NCBI GenBank assembly: GCA_902762495.1
Contig: CACWOL010000024.1
Span: 1-35,402 of the forward strand
Reading direction: 5' to 3'
DNA: 35,402 nt
Origin: an uncultured bacterium
GTDB taxonomy: Bacteria > Verrucomicrobiota > Lentisphaeria > Victivallales > UBA1829
Below are positions 1 through 7,100 of this stretch, piece after piece (the stretch's first letter is position 1; the number at the start of each line of letters is the position of its first letter). The notes beneath the pieces are model-generated. The model saw nothing but the letters and a program-made list of their open reading frames with translations. It was not told where the DNA came from and ran no database searches. The position numbers and the translations under genes are program-made.

Positions 1-97
1 GGATCCGGGCGACGTCCTTCGCGAGGAACCAGAGCACTCCGTTGTCGTCCATGACGCGGACGAGGCGGCCTTTGTACGTTCTGACATGTTCTTTCAT
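1..97 (-). CDS. BRO-N/antirepressor-like protein, N-terminal fragment
   Basis: The minus strand opens with ATG at 97-95, preceded by AAGGAG about 9 bases upstream, and stays open for 32 codons to the window edge. The residues include VRVMDDNG and WFLAKDVARI, which match the start of the BRO-N domain found in phage antirepressors and baculovirus BRO proteins. In that family the domain binds DNA. The C-terminal part lies outside the window, so full function cannot be judged. It sits 66 bases downstream of the ParB-methyltransferase on the same strand, so the two may be co-transcribed. Together they give this end of the window a phage or mobile-element look. The assignment rests on about 30 residues. 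Confidence 0.6.
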   Translation of the reverse strand, partial: MKEHVRTYKGRLVRVMDDNGVLWFLAKDVARI

Positions 98-163
98 TTT
101 GATTTTCTCCTTCATGCACCCGCGCAAGTACGCGGGCGCGGGTTATGGGTTTAAGGTAAATGG

Positions 164-2449
164 TTACTGGTTTTCAGTTCCGTCGGCCAGGTCTTCGATG
201 TCCGGGAGTTCCCCGGTCACCGGCTCGTCACTGACCACCGGTGTCAGCGTCTTCCAGTCGCAGCCTTCGCCATACTTGAACTCGGCCCAGCGGCGGCGGA
301 TCACGTCGCAGTACCTCTCGTCCAGCTCCATCATCCGGCAGACGCGGCCAGTCTGCTCACAGGCGATCAGCGTGGACCCGCTGCCACCGAAGTTGTCAAG
401 CACGATCTCACCGTGCTTCGAGGAGTTCTGAACGAGGTAGACAAGCATTTCGACGGGCTTCATTGAATTGTGCGTCATCCCGCAGGCTGTCTGGAATGTG
501 TGAACGCCGTCAACATCCAGGTTGATGACTGGGCCACTGTACTGGATGTGTCGGATTTCCTTGACACGACGGAGCAAATACTTGCGGTTGTTCCACTCGA
601 ACTCATGCTGTTCAAGCGTTCTTCCTCTGCTATGGAAGTCGGTAGAATAGATTTCATGTGTGCGGATCTGTCTGCCGCGAATGCCCGGACGTTTCTTCGG
701 CGGCATCCGATGATAAAGATTCGCCCTGTATCCCAGTGATTCAGAAATGAATTTCAGCTGGGGTGCAAGGTTCCTCGACGCGGATTTTGCGTGGCGATGT
801 CCACGGGTGGAGATAAGACATCCATCCCCGGCCATATACCCCTCAAACAGAGCAGACCTGAGCTCCTTAGTCCAATTGAAGATTTCCGGAGAGAACTCTT
901 TGAATTTAGCATACTTGCCACAGATTCTGAGGCAGTCTTTGGCCTTCTTACTATCAAAGACCATTACCGTATACGCATGTTCTTTGTTTGGATAAATCCC
1001 GACCTTGGCATCTCCAGCCCACTGTTTGATTCTTTCAATTTGTTCCATTTTCTCTTTGTTGAGCGTAAAAACAGGATACATGTTTTCGCCATGTCCAGCA
1101 TTCAGAAAACTTCCCTGTGCCGCCCACAGCCCATAGCACCACGCATCCAGTTCGGTGACCGGAGCCAAGGAACCGTGTTGAACCTGCGGTGTCAGCAGAA
1201 AGTCGTCTTTCTGAATCCGATCTGCTTCCATCCAGGAGACTTGGAGCTCGCCGTTGTCATCCTTGCGGGCAACGAGATACTGGTGATTATGCGTTGCCTG
1301 GTCTTTGATGTTTGTACCCGCAACCTTGATTTCGATGATCTTTTCATTGTAGGCATGATCCGTCACGGCTTTCACGGCATGGAATCTGCCATCGCTGCCA
1401 AGCACCTGATCGCCGGGCTCAATGTCTTCAATCCGCTTGTAACCGGAAGACGTCATAACCATCGTGCAGGGAGAAAGACACGGATGCGCGTCATTGCATT
1501 TCGGCTTGTCGTAGTGAAGCAGGTTCGTCTGGCAACGATCATTGTACCACGCATGGGCGGCTCCCGGCTTCCACCCGTAAAGCGCAGATTCACTCTGGTA
1601 GTGGAAGTCGAACCGACCAAGGACGAAGCTGTTCTTGATCCAATACAGCGTCTCATGCACCTCCAGATCGTTTTTCTTCGCCGCTAGCCGGAAGTTGACC
1701 GACTCTGAATCGGAGTGGAAGATGTAGAACACGGCTCCCAGCTCCAGCATTGCCGAAGCGCACTTGAACGCACTCCCCAGGAATTTGCGGAAGTCGGAAT
1801 CGGACATGTCGTCATTTTTGATGGTCAGCCCATTGCTTCCCTGCAGGGCTACGTTGTACGGCGGATCGACAAGATACAGGATCGCCTTGTCACCGGCCAT
1901 CAGCTTTTCCGTGTCGGTCATGTCCGTGCTGTCTCCGCACATCAGACGATGTTCGCCAAGCTGGTACACTTCACCTCGAACACTGACCGCAACCTCCGGA
2001 GCTTCCGGCACAGCGTCGGGCTCTGTTTCTCCGGTCGCTACCTGTTTGTCGGCGTCACCATTCAGGATTCGGTCGAGCTCCTCGGAATCGAAGCCCAGGA
2101 GCGACAGATCAAAGTTCGCGTCCTGCAGGTCCTTGATTTCGAACGGCAGGAGTTCGTAGTTCCATTCCGCGATTTCGCCGGTCTTGTTGTCGGCGATGCG
2201 GTACGCCTTGACCTGTTCCGGGGTCAGGTTGTCGGCAACGATGACGGGGACTTCCGTCAACCCGAGGCTTTCGGCGGCCTTCAGGCGGGTATGCCCGACA
2301 ATGATGACCATCTCGCGGTCGACGACGATCGGTTGCTGCCAGCCGAACTCCTTGATGGATTTTGCCACGGCATCCACGGCGTCGTCATTGAACCGTGGGT
2401 TCTTCTCGTAGGGCTTCACCGACGTGATCGGTACGTTTTGGATTTGCAT
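164..2449 (-). CDS. ParB-domain DNA methyltransferase containing an intein
   Basis: A 761-residue protein. Residues 1-90 are a ParB/Srx-like domain (VGHTRLKAAESLG near 51-63). A DNA amino-methyltransferase domain follows: DPPYNV at 195-200 is motif IV and DNFGGSGSTL at 685-694 is the AdoMet-binding motif I. The order IV before I indicates the beta class of N6-adenine or N4-cytosine enzymes, common in phages and prophages. The conserved HPxMKP motif is split between HP (322-323) and SMKP (662-665) by a 338-residue intein. Removing it leaves a 423-residue enzyme, normal for this family. AAAGGA precedes the ATG. It probably modifies host or phage DNA; no restriction partner is visible. It is divergent from the secreted-protein genes that begin at 2594. 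Confidence 0.9.
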   Translation of the reverse strand: MQIQNVPITSVKPYEKNPRFNDDAVDAVAKSIKEFGWQQPIVVDREMVIIVGHTRLKAAESLGLTEVPVIVADNLTPEQVKAYRIADNKTGEIAEWNYELLPFEIKDLQDANFDLSLLGFDSEELDRILNGDADKQVATGETEPDAVPEAPEVAVSVRGEVYQLGEHRLMCGDSTDMTDTEKLMAGDKAILYLVDPPYNVALQGSNGLTIKNDDMSDSDFRKFLGSAFKCASAMLELGAVFYIFHSDSESVNFRLAAKKNDLEVHETLYWIKNSFVLGRFDFHYQSESALYGWKPGAAHAWYNDRCQTNLLHYDKPKCNDAHPCLSPCTMVMTSSGYKRIEDIEPGDQVLGSDGRFHAVKAVTDHAYNEKIIEIKVAGTNIKDQATHNHQYLVARKDDNGELQVSWMEADRIQKDDFLLTPQVQHGSLAPVTELDAWCYGLWAAQGSFLNAGHGENMYPVFTLNKEKMEQIERIKQWAGDAKVGIYPNKEHAYTVMVFDSKKAKDCLRICGKYAKFKEFSPEIFNWTKELRSALFEGYMAGDGCLISTRGHRHAKSASRNLAPQLKFISESLGYRANLYHRMPPKKRPGIRGRQIRTHEIYSTDFHSRGRTLEQHEFEWNNRKYLLRRVKEIRHIQYSGPVINLDVDGVHTFQTACGMTHNSMKPVEMLVYLVQNSSKHGEIVLDNFGGSGSTLIACEQTGRVCRMMELDERYCDVIRRRWAEFKYGEGCDWKTLTPVVSDEPVTGELPDIEDLADGTENQ
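467..1480 (-). other. Intein (HINT splicing domain plus LAGLIDADG-type endonuclease)
   Basis: This encodes residues 324-661 of the methyltransferase. The splice junctions are clear: Cys324 opens block A (CLSPCTMVMTSSGYKRIED), Thr386-x-x-His389 forms block B, LDVDGVHTF forms block F, and the block ends at His660-Asn661 followed by Ser662. The middle holds two DOD-type endonuclease motifs, GLWAAQGSF (441-448) and FEGYMAGDGCL (535-545). In the first, the usual acidic residue (as in AEG or GDG) is Gln445; in the second Asp542 is present. The splicing residues therefore look intact while DNA cleavage may be weakened or lost. Boundaries are inferred from motifs and from the uninterrupted extein consensus HPTMKP. 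Confidence 0.9.
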
Positions 2450-2540
2450 AGGGGTTCCTTTCTTATAAGAGTTGTTCCGGGATTGGATTCCCGATTTTGA
2501 AAAAATATTAGTTCCTGCACAATATCACACCAGTCAAAGG

Positions 2541-2558
2541 CGTTAATTGATACGAAGA
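2541..2558 (+). promoter_or_regulatory. Upstream motif shared by the FG-protein genes (copy 1)
   Basis: The sequence CGTTAATTGATACGAAGA lies 36-53 bases before the first secreted Gly/Phe protein gene. Near-copies occur before the other two, at 3130-3142 and 4340-4353. The TTGATA/TTGACA core could be a -35 element, but no convincing -10 follows at 17 bases in any copy, so a regulator binding site is equally possible. Confidence 0.45.
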
Positions 2559-2593
2559 CAATAAACAATCACCGACAATTCGGAGACCTTGCA

Positions 2594-2977
2594 ATGAAGA
2601 AATCTTACTTTTACCTTGTTTTCTTAATGCCGCTTTTCCTTATCGCTCTTACGAAGCTTTGCCCGGCTCCCGCGGCTCCCATTGAGGCTGAAAAGAAGAT
2701 GAGCGCCTCCGAAGAACGCGCCATTGCTGCTGAGGAACGTCGTGCGGAACGCAGAGAGGCCCGCGAAGCAAGAAAGGCCGAAAGAGCTGCCGCGAAAGCC
2801 GCTGCCGCCCAGCAAACTACGGCTCCCGATTTCGGGGGGTTGAGCTTTGGTGAATTCCCTGCTTTCGATCCCGGCATGAGCTTTGACAACAACATGGCAA
2901 TGGCTCCCGGGATGGGATTCGGCGGTGGTTTCGGTGGTCCAGGTATGGGATTTGGAGGCGGCTTCGGCGGTTTCTGA
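2594..2977 (+). CDS. Small secreted protein with Arg/Ala helix and FG-rich tail
   Basis: A 127-residue protein starting at an ATG with GGAGA about 9 bases upstream. Residues 1-28 form a signal peptide (KK, then a hydrophobic stretch ending PAPAAP). Residues 30-75 are rich in Glu, Arg and Ala and should form a highly charged helix. The C-terminal 50 residues are Gly/Phe/Met-rich, with repeats of the GMGFGGGFGG kind, ending in GGF. No known domain is visible. It is the first of three genes with similar tails, similar upstream blocks and similar terminators, so it is probably a paralogue with a shared role, perhaps surface or matrix material. That role is inference only. Confidence 0.75.
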   Translation: MKKSYFYLVFLMPLFLIALTKLCPAPAAPIEAEKKMSASEERAIAAEERRAERREAREARKAERAAAKAAAAQQTTAPDFGGLSFGEFPAFDPGMSFDNNMAMAPGMGFGGGFGGPGMGFGGGFGGF

Positions 2978-3000
2978 TTTCATCAATCCACAAAATTTCA

Positions 3001-3033
3001 AAGACCATTTCCTCACGGACTTGGTCTTTTTTT
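3001..3033 (+). terminator. Rho-independent terminator of first FG-protein gene
   Basis: The stem AAGACCA (3001-3007) pairs with TGGTCTT (3022-3028) around a 14-base loop, followed by a T run. The 28-base hairpin recurs with a single base difference at 4257-4284 behind the second FG gene. Confidence 0.85.
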
Positions 3034-3106
3034 ATGTCATTGCTTGATACACAAATAGAATCTTATATGCTCTTTCAGAATTTGTCAGAAACAATCAAAA
3101 GCGTTA

Positions 3107-3142
3107 CACAATAACTTCTATTTGCTATCCGTTATTTGACAT
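3107..3142 (+). promoter_or_regulatory. Upstream block shared with the 4437 gene (copy 2)
   Basis: The block CACAATAAC...TGCTATCCGTTATTTGACA aligns with 4315-4352 (CACAATAAAG...TGCTATGCGTTAATTGATA). A second shared element follows in both leaders: GACTTGCGGA near 3182 and GACTTGCAGA near 4393. Copied 5' regions suggest common control of these paralogous genes. Confidence 0.5.
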
Positions 3143-3238
3143 GAAAACACAGCTGTGAATCGCAAACGGACACCGTAGGAACGACTTGCGGACCCCTTGT
3201 CCAAAATCCTACAACCCTTATAACTAAGGAGAACGACT

Positions 3239-4231
3239 ATGAAGAAAATTACAACTCTCATCGTCCTCGCAATTACAGGAATCGTGTCCGTCAACACCTT
3301 TGCACAGGGCTTTGGCGGCGGAATGAATCTCGGTGCTGGTGGCTTCGGTGGTCCTGGCATAGCACCCGGCGCTGCTCCAGCTGGTGGATTTGGTGGTCCT
3401 GGCCAGATTGCTCCAAGTACTGACTTCGGCGGTTTTGGTGGATTCGGTGCTGCTCCGCAGGGGGGCTTCGGTGGATTCGGTGTTGCTCCTGCTCCGCAGA
3501 CTGGCTTCGGCGGATTCGGAACTGCTCCTGCTCCGCAGACTGGCTTCGGTGGGTTCGGCGCGGCTCCTGCTCCGCAGACTGGATTTGGTGCGGCTCCCGC
3601 TGGCGGCTTCGGTGATTTCGGAGCCTTCGGTAGCTTTGGCAGCTTTGGAACCGCTCCGACTCCGCAGGGCGGTTTCGGTGGATTCGGCACTGCTCCAGCT
3701 CCGCAGACTGGATTCGGTGCTGCTCCGCAGGGTGGCTTCGGTGGCCCTGCCGCTGGTCCTGCTCCTCAGCCTGGCATCGGTGGCCCTGCCGCTGGTCCTG
3801 CTCCTCAACTCGGCTTCGGTGGTCCTGCCGCTGCTGGTCCGGCTCCCCAGCCCGGCTTCGGTGGCCCCGGCAATTTCGGTCCCGCACCCGTTGGCGAGAT
3901 TCCCGGCTTCGGCGGCCCTGCCGTAGGACCGGCTCCGCAGATCGGTTTTGGTGCACCGGACAGAGAACCGAAAGTCAGACACGATGGTTTCGCACGTCAG
4001 CCCCGTGGCGAACGCAAAGACACTGCCCGTCAGCCTCGCGGAAGACGTGAAGGCGGACGCCGGAATCGTGGCGACGCGGCTCCGCAGGGTGGATTTGGCG
4101 GATTTGGTGGACCTGCACCGCAGGGTGGCTTTGGTCCCGGATTCGGTGCGGCTCCCCAGGGAGCGCAGGGCGGCTTCGGCGAACCCGCACCGCAGGGCGG
4201 CTTTAGCGGGTTCGGAGGTTTCGGCTTCTGA
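3239..4231 (+). CDS. Secreted FG-repeat low-complexity protein
   Basis: A 330-residue protein. The ATG is preceded by AAGGAGA at good spacing. Residues 1-22 are a signal peptide ending NTFAQ. The rest is almost wholly low-complexity, with about 34 Phe-Gly dipeptides in units such as GFGGFGxAPAPQT (13 residues). Near residues 240-280 a basic patch rich in Arg, Gly and Pro (RQPRGERKDTARQPRGRR) interrupts the array, and the FG pattern then resumes to the final GFGF. Such composition predicts an intrinsically disordered, cohesive polymer, like FG nucleoporins or structural matrix proteins. That is a likeness of composition, not evidence of common origin. It has its own upstream block and terminator. 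Antisense frames here are long only because of the repetitive GC-rich code. Confidence 0.85.
   Translation: MKKITTLIVLAITGIVSVNTFAQGFGGGMNLGAGGFGGPGIAPGAAPAGGFGGPGQIAPSTDFGGFGGFGAAPQGGFGGFGVAPAPQTGFGGFGTAPAPQTGFGGFGAAPAPQTGFGAAPAGGFGDFGAFGSFGSFGTAPTPQGGFGGFGTAPAPQTGFGAAPQGGFGGPAAGPAPQPGIGGPAAGPAPQLGFGGPAAAGPAPQPGFGGPGNFGPAPVGEIPGFGGPAVGPAPQIGFGAPDREPKVRHDGFARQPRGERKDTARQPRGRREGGRRNRGDAAPQGGFGGFGGPAPQGGFGPGFGAAPQGAQGGFGEPAPQGGFSGFGGFGF
3440..3800 (+). repeat. Tandem coding repeat (39-bp units, GFGGFGxAPAPQT)
   Basis: Inside the FG gene, units of about 39 bases recur, built on GCTCCTGCTCCGCAGACTGG followed by a Phe-Gly segment. Adjacent units differ mostly at third positions (TTCGGC versus TTCGGT versus TTTGGT). 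The protein pattern is thus conserved more strongly than the DNA, which hints at selection on the peptide repeats. Confidence 0.75.
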
Positions 4232-4256
4232 TCCCTTAAAACCTATACAAATCACG

Positions 4257-4289
4257 AAGACCATTTCCTCACGGATTTGGTCTTTTTTT
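4257..4289 (+). terminator. Rho-independent terminator of second FG-protein gene
   Basis: AAGACCA (4257-4263) pairs with TGGTCTT (4278-4284), followed by TTTTTTT. It is nearly identical to the hairpin at 3001-3028, including the loop. Confidence 0.85.
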
Positions 4290-4314
4290 GTTTTCCGCAA
4301 AAAATACGATCAGC

Positions 4315-4353
4315 CACACAATAAAGCAAAAGTGCTATGCGTTAATTGATATG
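4315..4353 (+). promoter_or_regulatory. Upstream block shared with the 3239 gene (copy 3)
   Basis: The block CACACAATAAAG...GTGCTATGCGTTAATTGATA matches 3107-3140 and contains the GCGTTAATTGATA motif of copy 1. It lies 85-122 bases upstream of the 4437 start. Confidence 0.5.
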
Positions 4354-4436
4354 TAAGCGCTGTTAAAAAACGCGAACAAACACTGCGAGAAAGACTTGCA
4401 GATACCAATTTAATATCACACTACGGAGAAACAATC

Positions 4437-4811
4437 ATGAAAAAGATCCTCGTGCTTTTCGCTCTTATCGCAATCGCCGGACTGGCTTCTATTAACGCCC
4501 ACGCGCATCACAATGATTTCTACGGATTCGGCGGCTTCAGTCCCTTCGGATATGGCTACGGATTCGGCGGCTACGGGTACAGCATGGCTCCTGCCTTCAA
4601 CATGACTCCTGGTTTCAACTACGGCATGACCTTCGCCGGATTTGACGGATTCAATCATAGCTTCACGGCCCACACGGCTGTCCCGAACTCCATCCGCAAG
4701 ATCGTTCCGATTCCGGCGACCGCATCTGCCAATACTTCCATCAGCTATGATGAAGACGGCAACATCCATGTTCGTCCGTTCGATGACGAGGACCTCTTTG
4801 TAGAGGATTAA
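4437..4811 (+). CDS. Small secreted FG/GY-rich protein with acidic tail
   Basis: A 124-residue protein; ATG preceded by ACGGAGA. Residues 1-22 are a clear signal peptide ending INAHA, and the mature chain starts with HH. Residues 25-75 are rich in Gly, Phe and Tyr (FYGFGGF, GYGFGGYGY), with several Met residues. Residues 80-124 are ordinary in composition and end with an acidic stretch (FDDEDLFVED). No family is recognised. It is the third member of the FG-protein group, with a copied upstream block but a different terminator. The negative tail contrasts with the positive charges of the other two members, so an electrostatic association between them is conceivable but untested. Confidence 0.75.
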   Translation: MKKILVLFALIAIAGLASINAHAHHNDFYGFGGFSPFGYGYGFGGYGYSMAPAFNMTPGFNYGMTFAGFDGFNHSFTAHTAVPNSIRKIVPIPATASANTSISYDEDGNIHVRPFDDEDLFVED

Positions 4812-4848
4812 GACAGACTCAATACGCTCCTGAAAAGCGATTGGTTGT

Positions 4849-4888
4849 GAGGACGTCTCCCAGGGGGTGGGTAGGCGTCCTCCTTTTT
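4849..4888 (+). terminator. Rho-independent terminator after third FG-protein gene
   Basis: GAGGACG (4849-4855) pairs with CGTCCTC (4876-4882), with further CCC/GGG pairing possible inside, and is followed by CTTTTTATT. Confidence 0.8.
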
Positions 4889-5022
4889 ATTGTTCTTTCG
4901 GAGAAATAGCAACTATTCTCTTTCTTTCTGTTTTGAAAACTTGCAATTTGTCGGAACCGTGATATATTAATTGTGACGTTTCATTCTTCAATATTATCAG
5001 TAAATAACAACGGAGAAACACC

Positions 5023-5553
5023 ATGCCTGATTTCAAACTGACGTTCCAAGAAGAAGTACGCCGCCTTGCCCGCAAGGAAGTCAAAGCCGCCAGCGAGACT
5101 CTCTCTGCCCAGCAGAAGACCATCCGCGAGCTGACCAAGCGGGTCGACGCCCTCGAAAAGAAACAGGCTGCTGCCGTACCCGTCGCTCCGAAGGATGACA
5201 AAACGGCAGAACTTCTTGCTCCCGCGAAATCCGGCAAAGCACGTTTCTCACCGAAAACAATCCAGAAGTTCCGCAAGAAATACGGCCTCTCCCAAAAGGC
5301 AGTCGCCGCGATTCTCGGCGTGACGGTCTTTGCTGTCAGCCATTGGGAAATCGGCAAGAATCGTCCGCGTCCTAATCAGGTAGCTGCCATCAGCGCATTG
5401 GCGAAACTCGGCAAGAGAAAAGTCGAAGCCCTCCTGGCGGAGAAGGCACCGGAAGAGCTCGCCGCGATCAAGGCTGCCGCTGGGAAGAAGGCCGCCAAAA
5501 AGGCTCGCAAGGCTTCGAAAACCACCAAGGCACCGAAAGCCGCCAAGGCCTGA
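5023..5553 (+). CDS. XRE-family HTH protein with coiled coil and Ala/Lys-rich tail
   Basis: A 176-residue protein; ATG preceded by ACGGAGA. Residues 1-50 look like a helical or coiled-coil segment (QKTIRELTKRVDALEKKQ). Residues 76-128 form a Cro/C1-type helix-turn-helix (KYGLSQKAVAAILGVTVFAVSHWEIG). Residues 140-176 are a Lys/Ala-rich tail (KKAAKKARKASKTTKAPKAAKA) like bacterial histone-H1-like proteins. The expected role is sequence-specific DNA binding with added non-specific DNA contact, as a regulator or a nucleoid protein. It follows the FG genes after a strong terminator, so it is probably transcribed separately. Whether it acts on the copied upstream blocks nearby is unknown. Confidence 0.8.
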   Translation: MPDFKLTFQEEVRRLARKEVKAASETLSAQQKTIRELTKRVDALEKKQAAAVPVAPKDDKTAELLAPAKSGKARFSPKTIQKFRKKYGLSQKAVAAILGVTVFAVSHWEIGKNRPRPNQVAAISALAKLGKRKVEALLAEKAPEELAAIKAAAGKKAAKKARKASKTTKAPKAAKA

Positions 5554-6274
5554 TTTTCGATGCAAAAAGTTGGGGTTTGCAAGGCCCCGACAAACGCGAT
5601 TTGCCGCGTTTTACCGACGCGCTCCCAAACCGGCAAACGCCCGCAAGTCGCGTCAAATCGCCCTTTGTAACCCCCTAAACGGCAGGGAAATAAAAAACTC
5701 GGACAGCTGCGGAAACTCTGCCTATACGGGGGAGTCCTTCCGCGGTGCTATGATACCTAAATCAAGAAGGAGTACCTTTCGCCTATTTTCGAGGTCGGTT
5801 TTTTCGGCCCTGTGGTATTTTCGAGGAAGGCCGAATTTCGGGTTTTTGGGGCGATTTGAGGGGGACTTTCGACCAGGCGCGACCTCATGCTCGCGCTTTC
5901 CTGTCGCGCGAAACAGGGGCGTTTCTCGCGTTTCCGTAATTACCAATCACCAGATGCGCCACCGCCGCCAAAATCTCCGCCGCCATCGGAATCGGAACCG
6001 GAATCGGAGCTGTCATACCTCTAACAAGCTCAATTCAAACTCAGGGAAGGGGGAGTCAAAAAAAGGGACTGTTTCTCGCAAACATAGAAACACTGCTCCT
6101 CAGGTGCTTTCAAGTTGAGAAAAAGTTTCCGGGTGTTACCTTTGGTAGCCACCGATATACTCCCCATCGGCGACTTATGACACATGAAGACGGAAATCGA
6201 TCATAATCAATGCTCCAAATCGTCCATGATCTACCCTCGACATAACTTTTTTCTGACTTTTTTGATAAAACGAT
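5554..6274. other. Gene-free stretch
   Basis: I see no supported gene here. The long plus frame at 5570-6118 has no signal peptide, domain or ribosome site and is Arg/Ser/Asn-rich in the way of chance frames. A short run of near-repeats built on GGAATCGGAACCGGAATCGG occurs at about 5988-6009. Confidence 0.5.
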
Positions 6275-6302
6275 TTGACTTTTGTTGGAAATATGCTATA
6301 TT
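6275..6302 (+). promoter_or_regulatory. Sigma70-type promoter for the tRNA-like RNA
   Basis: TTGACT (6275-6280), a 16-base spacer, then TATATT (6297-6302). No good reading frame follows; the next feature is an RNA with a tRNA-like 3' end and a terminator. Confidence 0.65.
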
Positions 6303-6320
6303 AATTATTGTACCTCATTT

Positions 6321-6571
6321 GGGGTATGGGGTTTTTTAGTTTTGTCGACGAGAGTCAGCATAAAGAATTCTCAGTTCTTTGCACATCGCGAGAGAAAGTA
6401 TTTTGAGGTTGATACCGTTTCTGGTTTTGGTCCCTAACAAACTCGGTTCTTCCTCGGAATAACTGGTCTGCTTTTTGGATGTTTCTTCGCATAGATTGCC
6501 GAAAAGCACAGCCTGAGCTCAGGCCGGATAGAAATAGGAGGTCATGAGTTCGAATCTCGGGTACTCCACCA
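6321..6571 (+). ncRNA. RNA with tRNA-like 3' end (divergent tmRNA or damaged tRNA)
   Basis: The segment ends in a T-arm-like sequence (GAGTTCGAATCTC), then GTACTCC, a discriminator A and an encoded CCA (6569-6571). GGGGTAT at 6321-6327 can pair with GTACTCC over all seven positions, allowing G-U pairs, as an acceptor stem would. Just before the T arm lies a D-arm-like stretch (GAGCTCAGGCCGGATAGA), but no anticodon arm. A promoter stands directly upstream and a terminator 14 bases downstream, so this is a plausible RNA transcription unit of about 250 bases. A tmRNA would need a tag frame ending in Ala-Ala-stop, and I find none. Its length is also short for tmRNA. A deleted tRNA, or a tRNA-end attachment scar, remains possible. 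Confidence 0.35.
6511..6524. repeat. Perfect 14-bp palindrome inside the tRNA-like RNA
   Basis: GCCTGAGCTCAGGC is a perfect inverted repeat overlapping the D-arm-like part of the candidate RNA. It would form a tight hairpin in the transcript. Confidence 0.7.
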
Positions 6572-6584
6572 GTTTGTTTTAAAC

Positions 6585-6618
6585 GCCTGTGAAGTCCAAC
6601 GATTTCGCAGGCTTTCTT
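6585..6618 (+). terminator. Rho-independent terminator after tRNA-like RNA
   Basis: GCCTGTGAA (6585-6593) pairs with TTCGCAGGC (6604-6612) with one G-U pair and is followed by TTTCTT. It starts 13 bases after the encoded CCA, as is usual for stable-RNA genes. Confidence 0.75.
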
Positions 6619-7022
6619 GTTCCGGTACAAGAGCCTCAACGTTCGAGGGTTGCGCGAGTTTTTCGCCGTCCCTTGCGCCGAGCACAGATAACCCGTGGAA
6701 CGCAGTTTCCACGCCGGAAATCGGGGATATCCCGCCGGTTCTCTCTGTTTCTTAAGGCCGAGGTCCAGCGTTTTGCATCGTAAAATGCCTGGGCATATCG
6801 AAACAGAAAAAACCTTCTCTTCACGGTCCCAAAAACGTCGCGAGACACCCCCGATTCACCTGTTTGACCTCAAAACGCCCAAAAACATAAGGCCGTTTGA
6901 GTCCGATATGCCTACCACTTTTTTCCTGGAACCCCGGCCTTACGTTTTTTCGAGAGGAAAACGATTTGGACGAACGCAGAGTTTTTATGTTGAGCACCGA
7001 GAAACAACCTCACCCCATCCCC

Positions 7023-7069
7023 CCTGTCCGGCAGGCTCCGGGCAGGAAGGCAGCGGTTGAGCAGAAGAG
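7023..7069 (+). repeat. REP-like hairpin repeat, copy 1
   Basis: CCTGTCCGG and CCGGGCAGG (7023-7031 and 7038-7046) pair over nine positions around the loop CAGGCT, followed by AAGGCAGCGGTTGAGCAG. Similar copies stand at 12889-12935 and 14057-14106. Confidence 0.75.
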
Positions 7070-7100
7070 ACGATTCCCGACATTTTCATCAATGTTGCCC

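Noticed and set aside
1..6. GGATCC (BamHI site) at the first base, suggesting a cloning scar
   Set aside because: The six bases fit in frame as the continuation of the BRO-N-like protein (VARI...), so they are natural sequence as far as can be seen.
791..2500. Long plus-strand frames opposite the methyltransferase
   Set aside because: They are antisense shadows; they have no domain or ribosome site and the minus frame has clear enzyme motifs throughout.
3239..4231. Homology of the FG protein to eukaryotic nucleoporins
   Set aside because: Only composition is shared. The protein has an export signal and no nucleoporin domain.
3118..4300. Long minus-strand frames opposite the FG gene
   Set aside because: Repetitive GC-rich code opens all frames; these read as Ser/Arg/Thr or Pro/Lys repeats and lack starts with ribosome sites.
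6321..6571. Firm call of a tmRNA gene
   Set aside because: No tag frame ending in Ala-Ala-stop, no convincing long helix between the 5' part and the T arm, and short length. Kept only as a low-confidence RNA.
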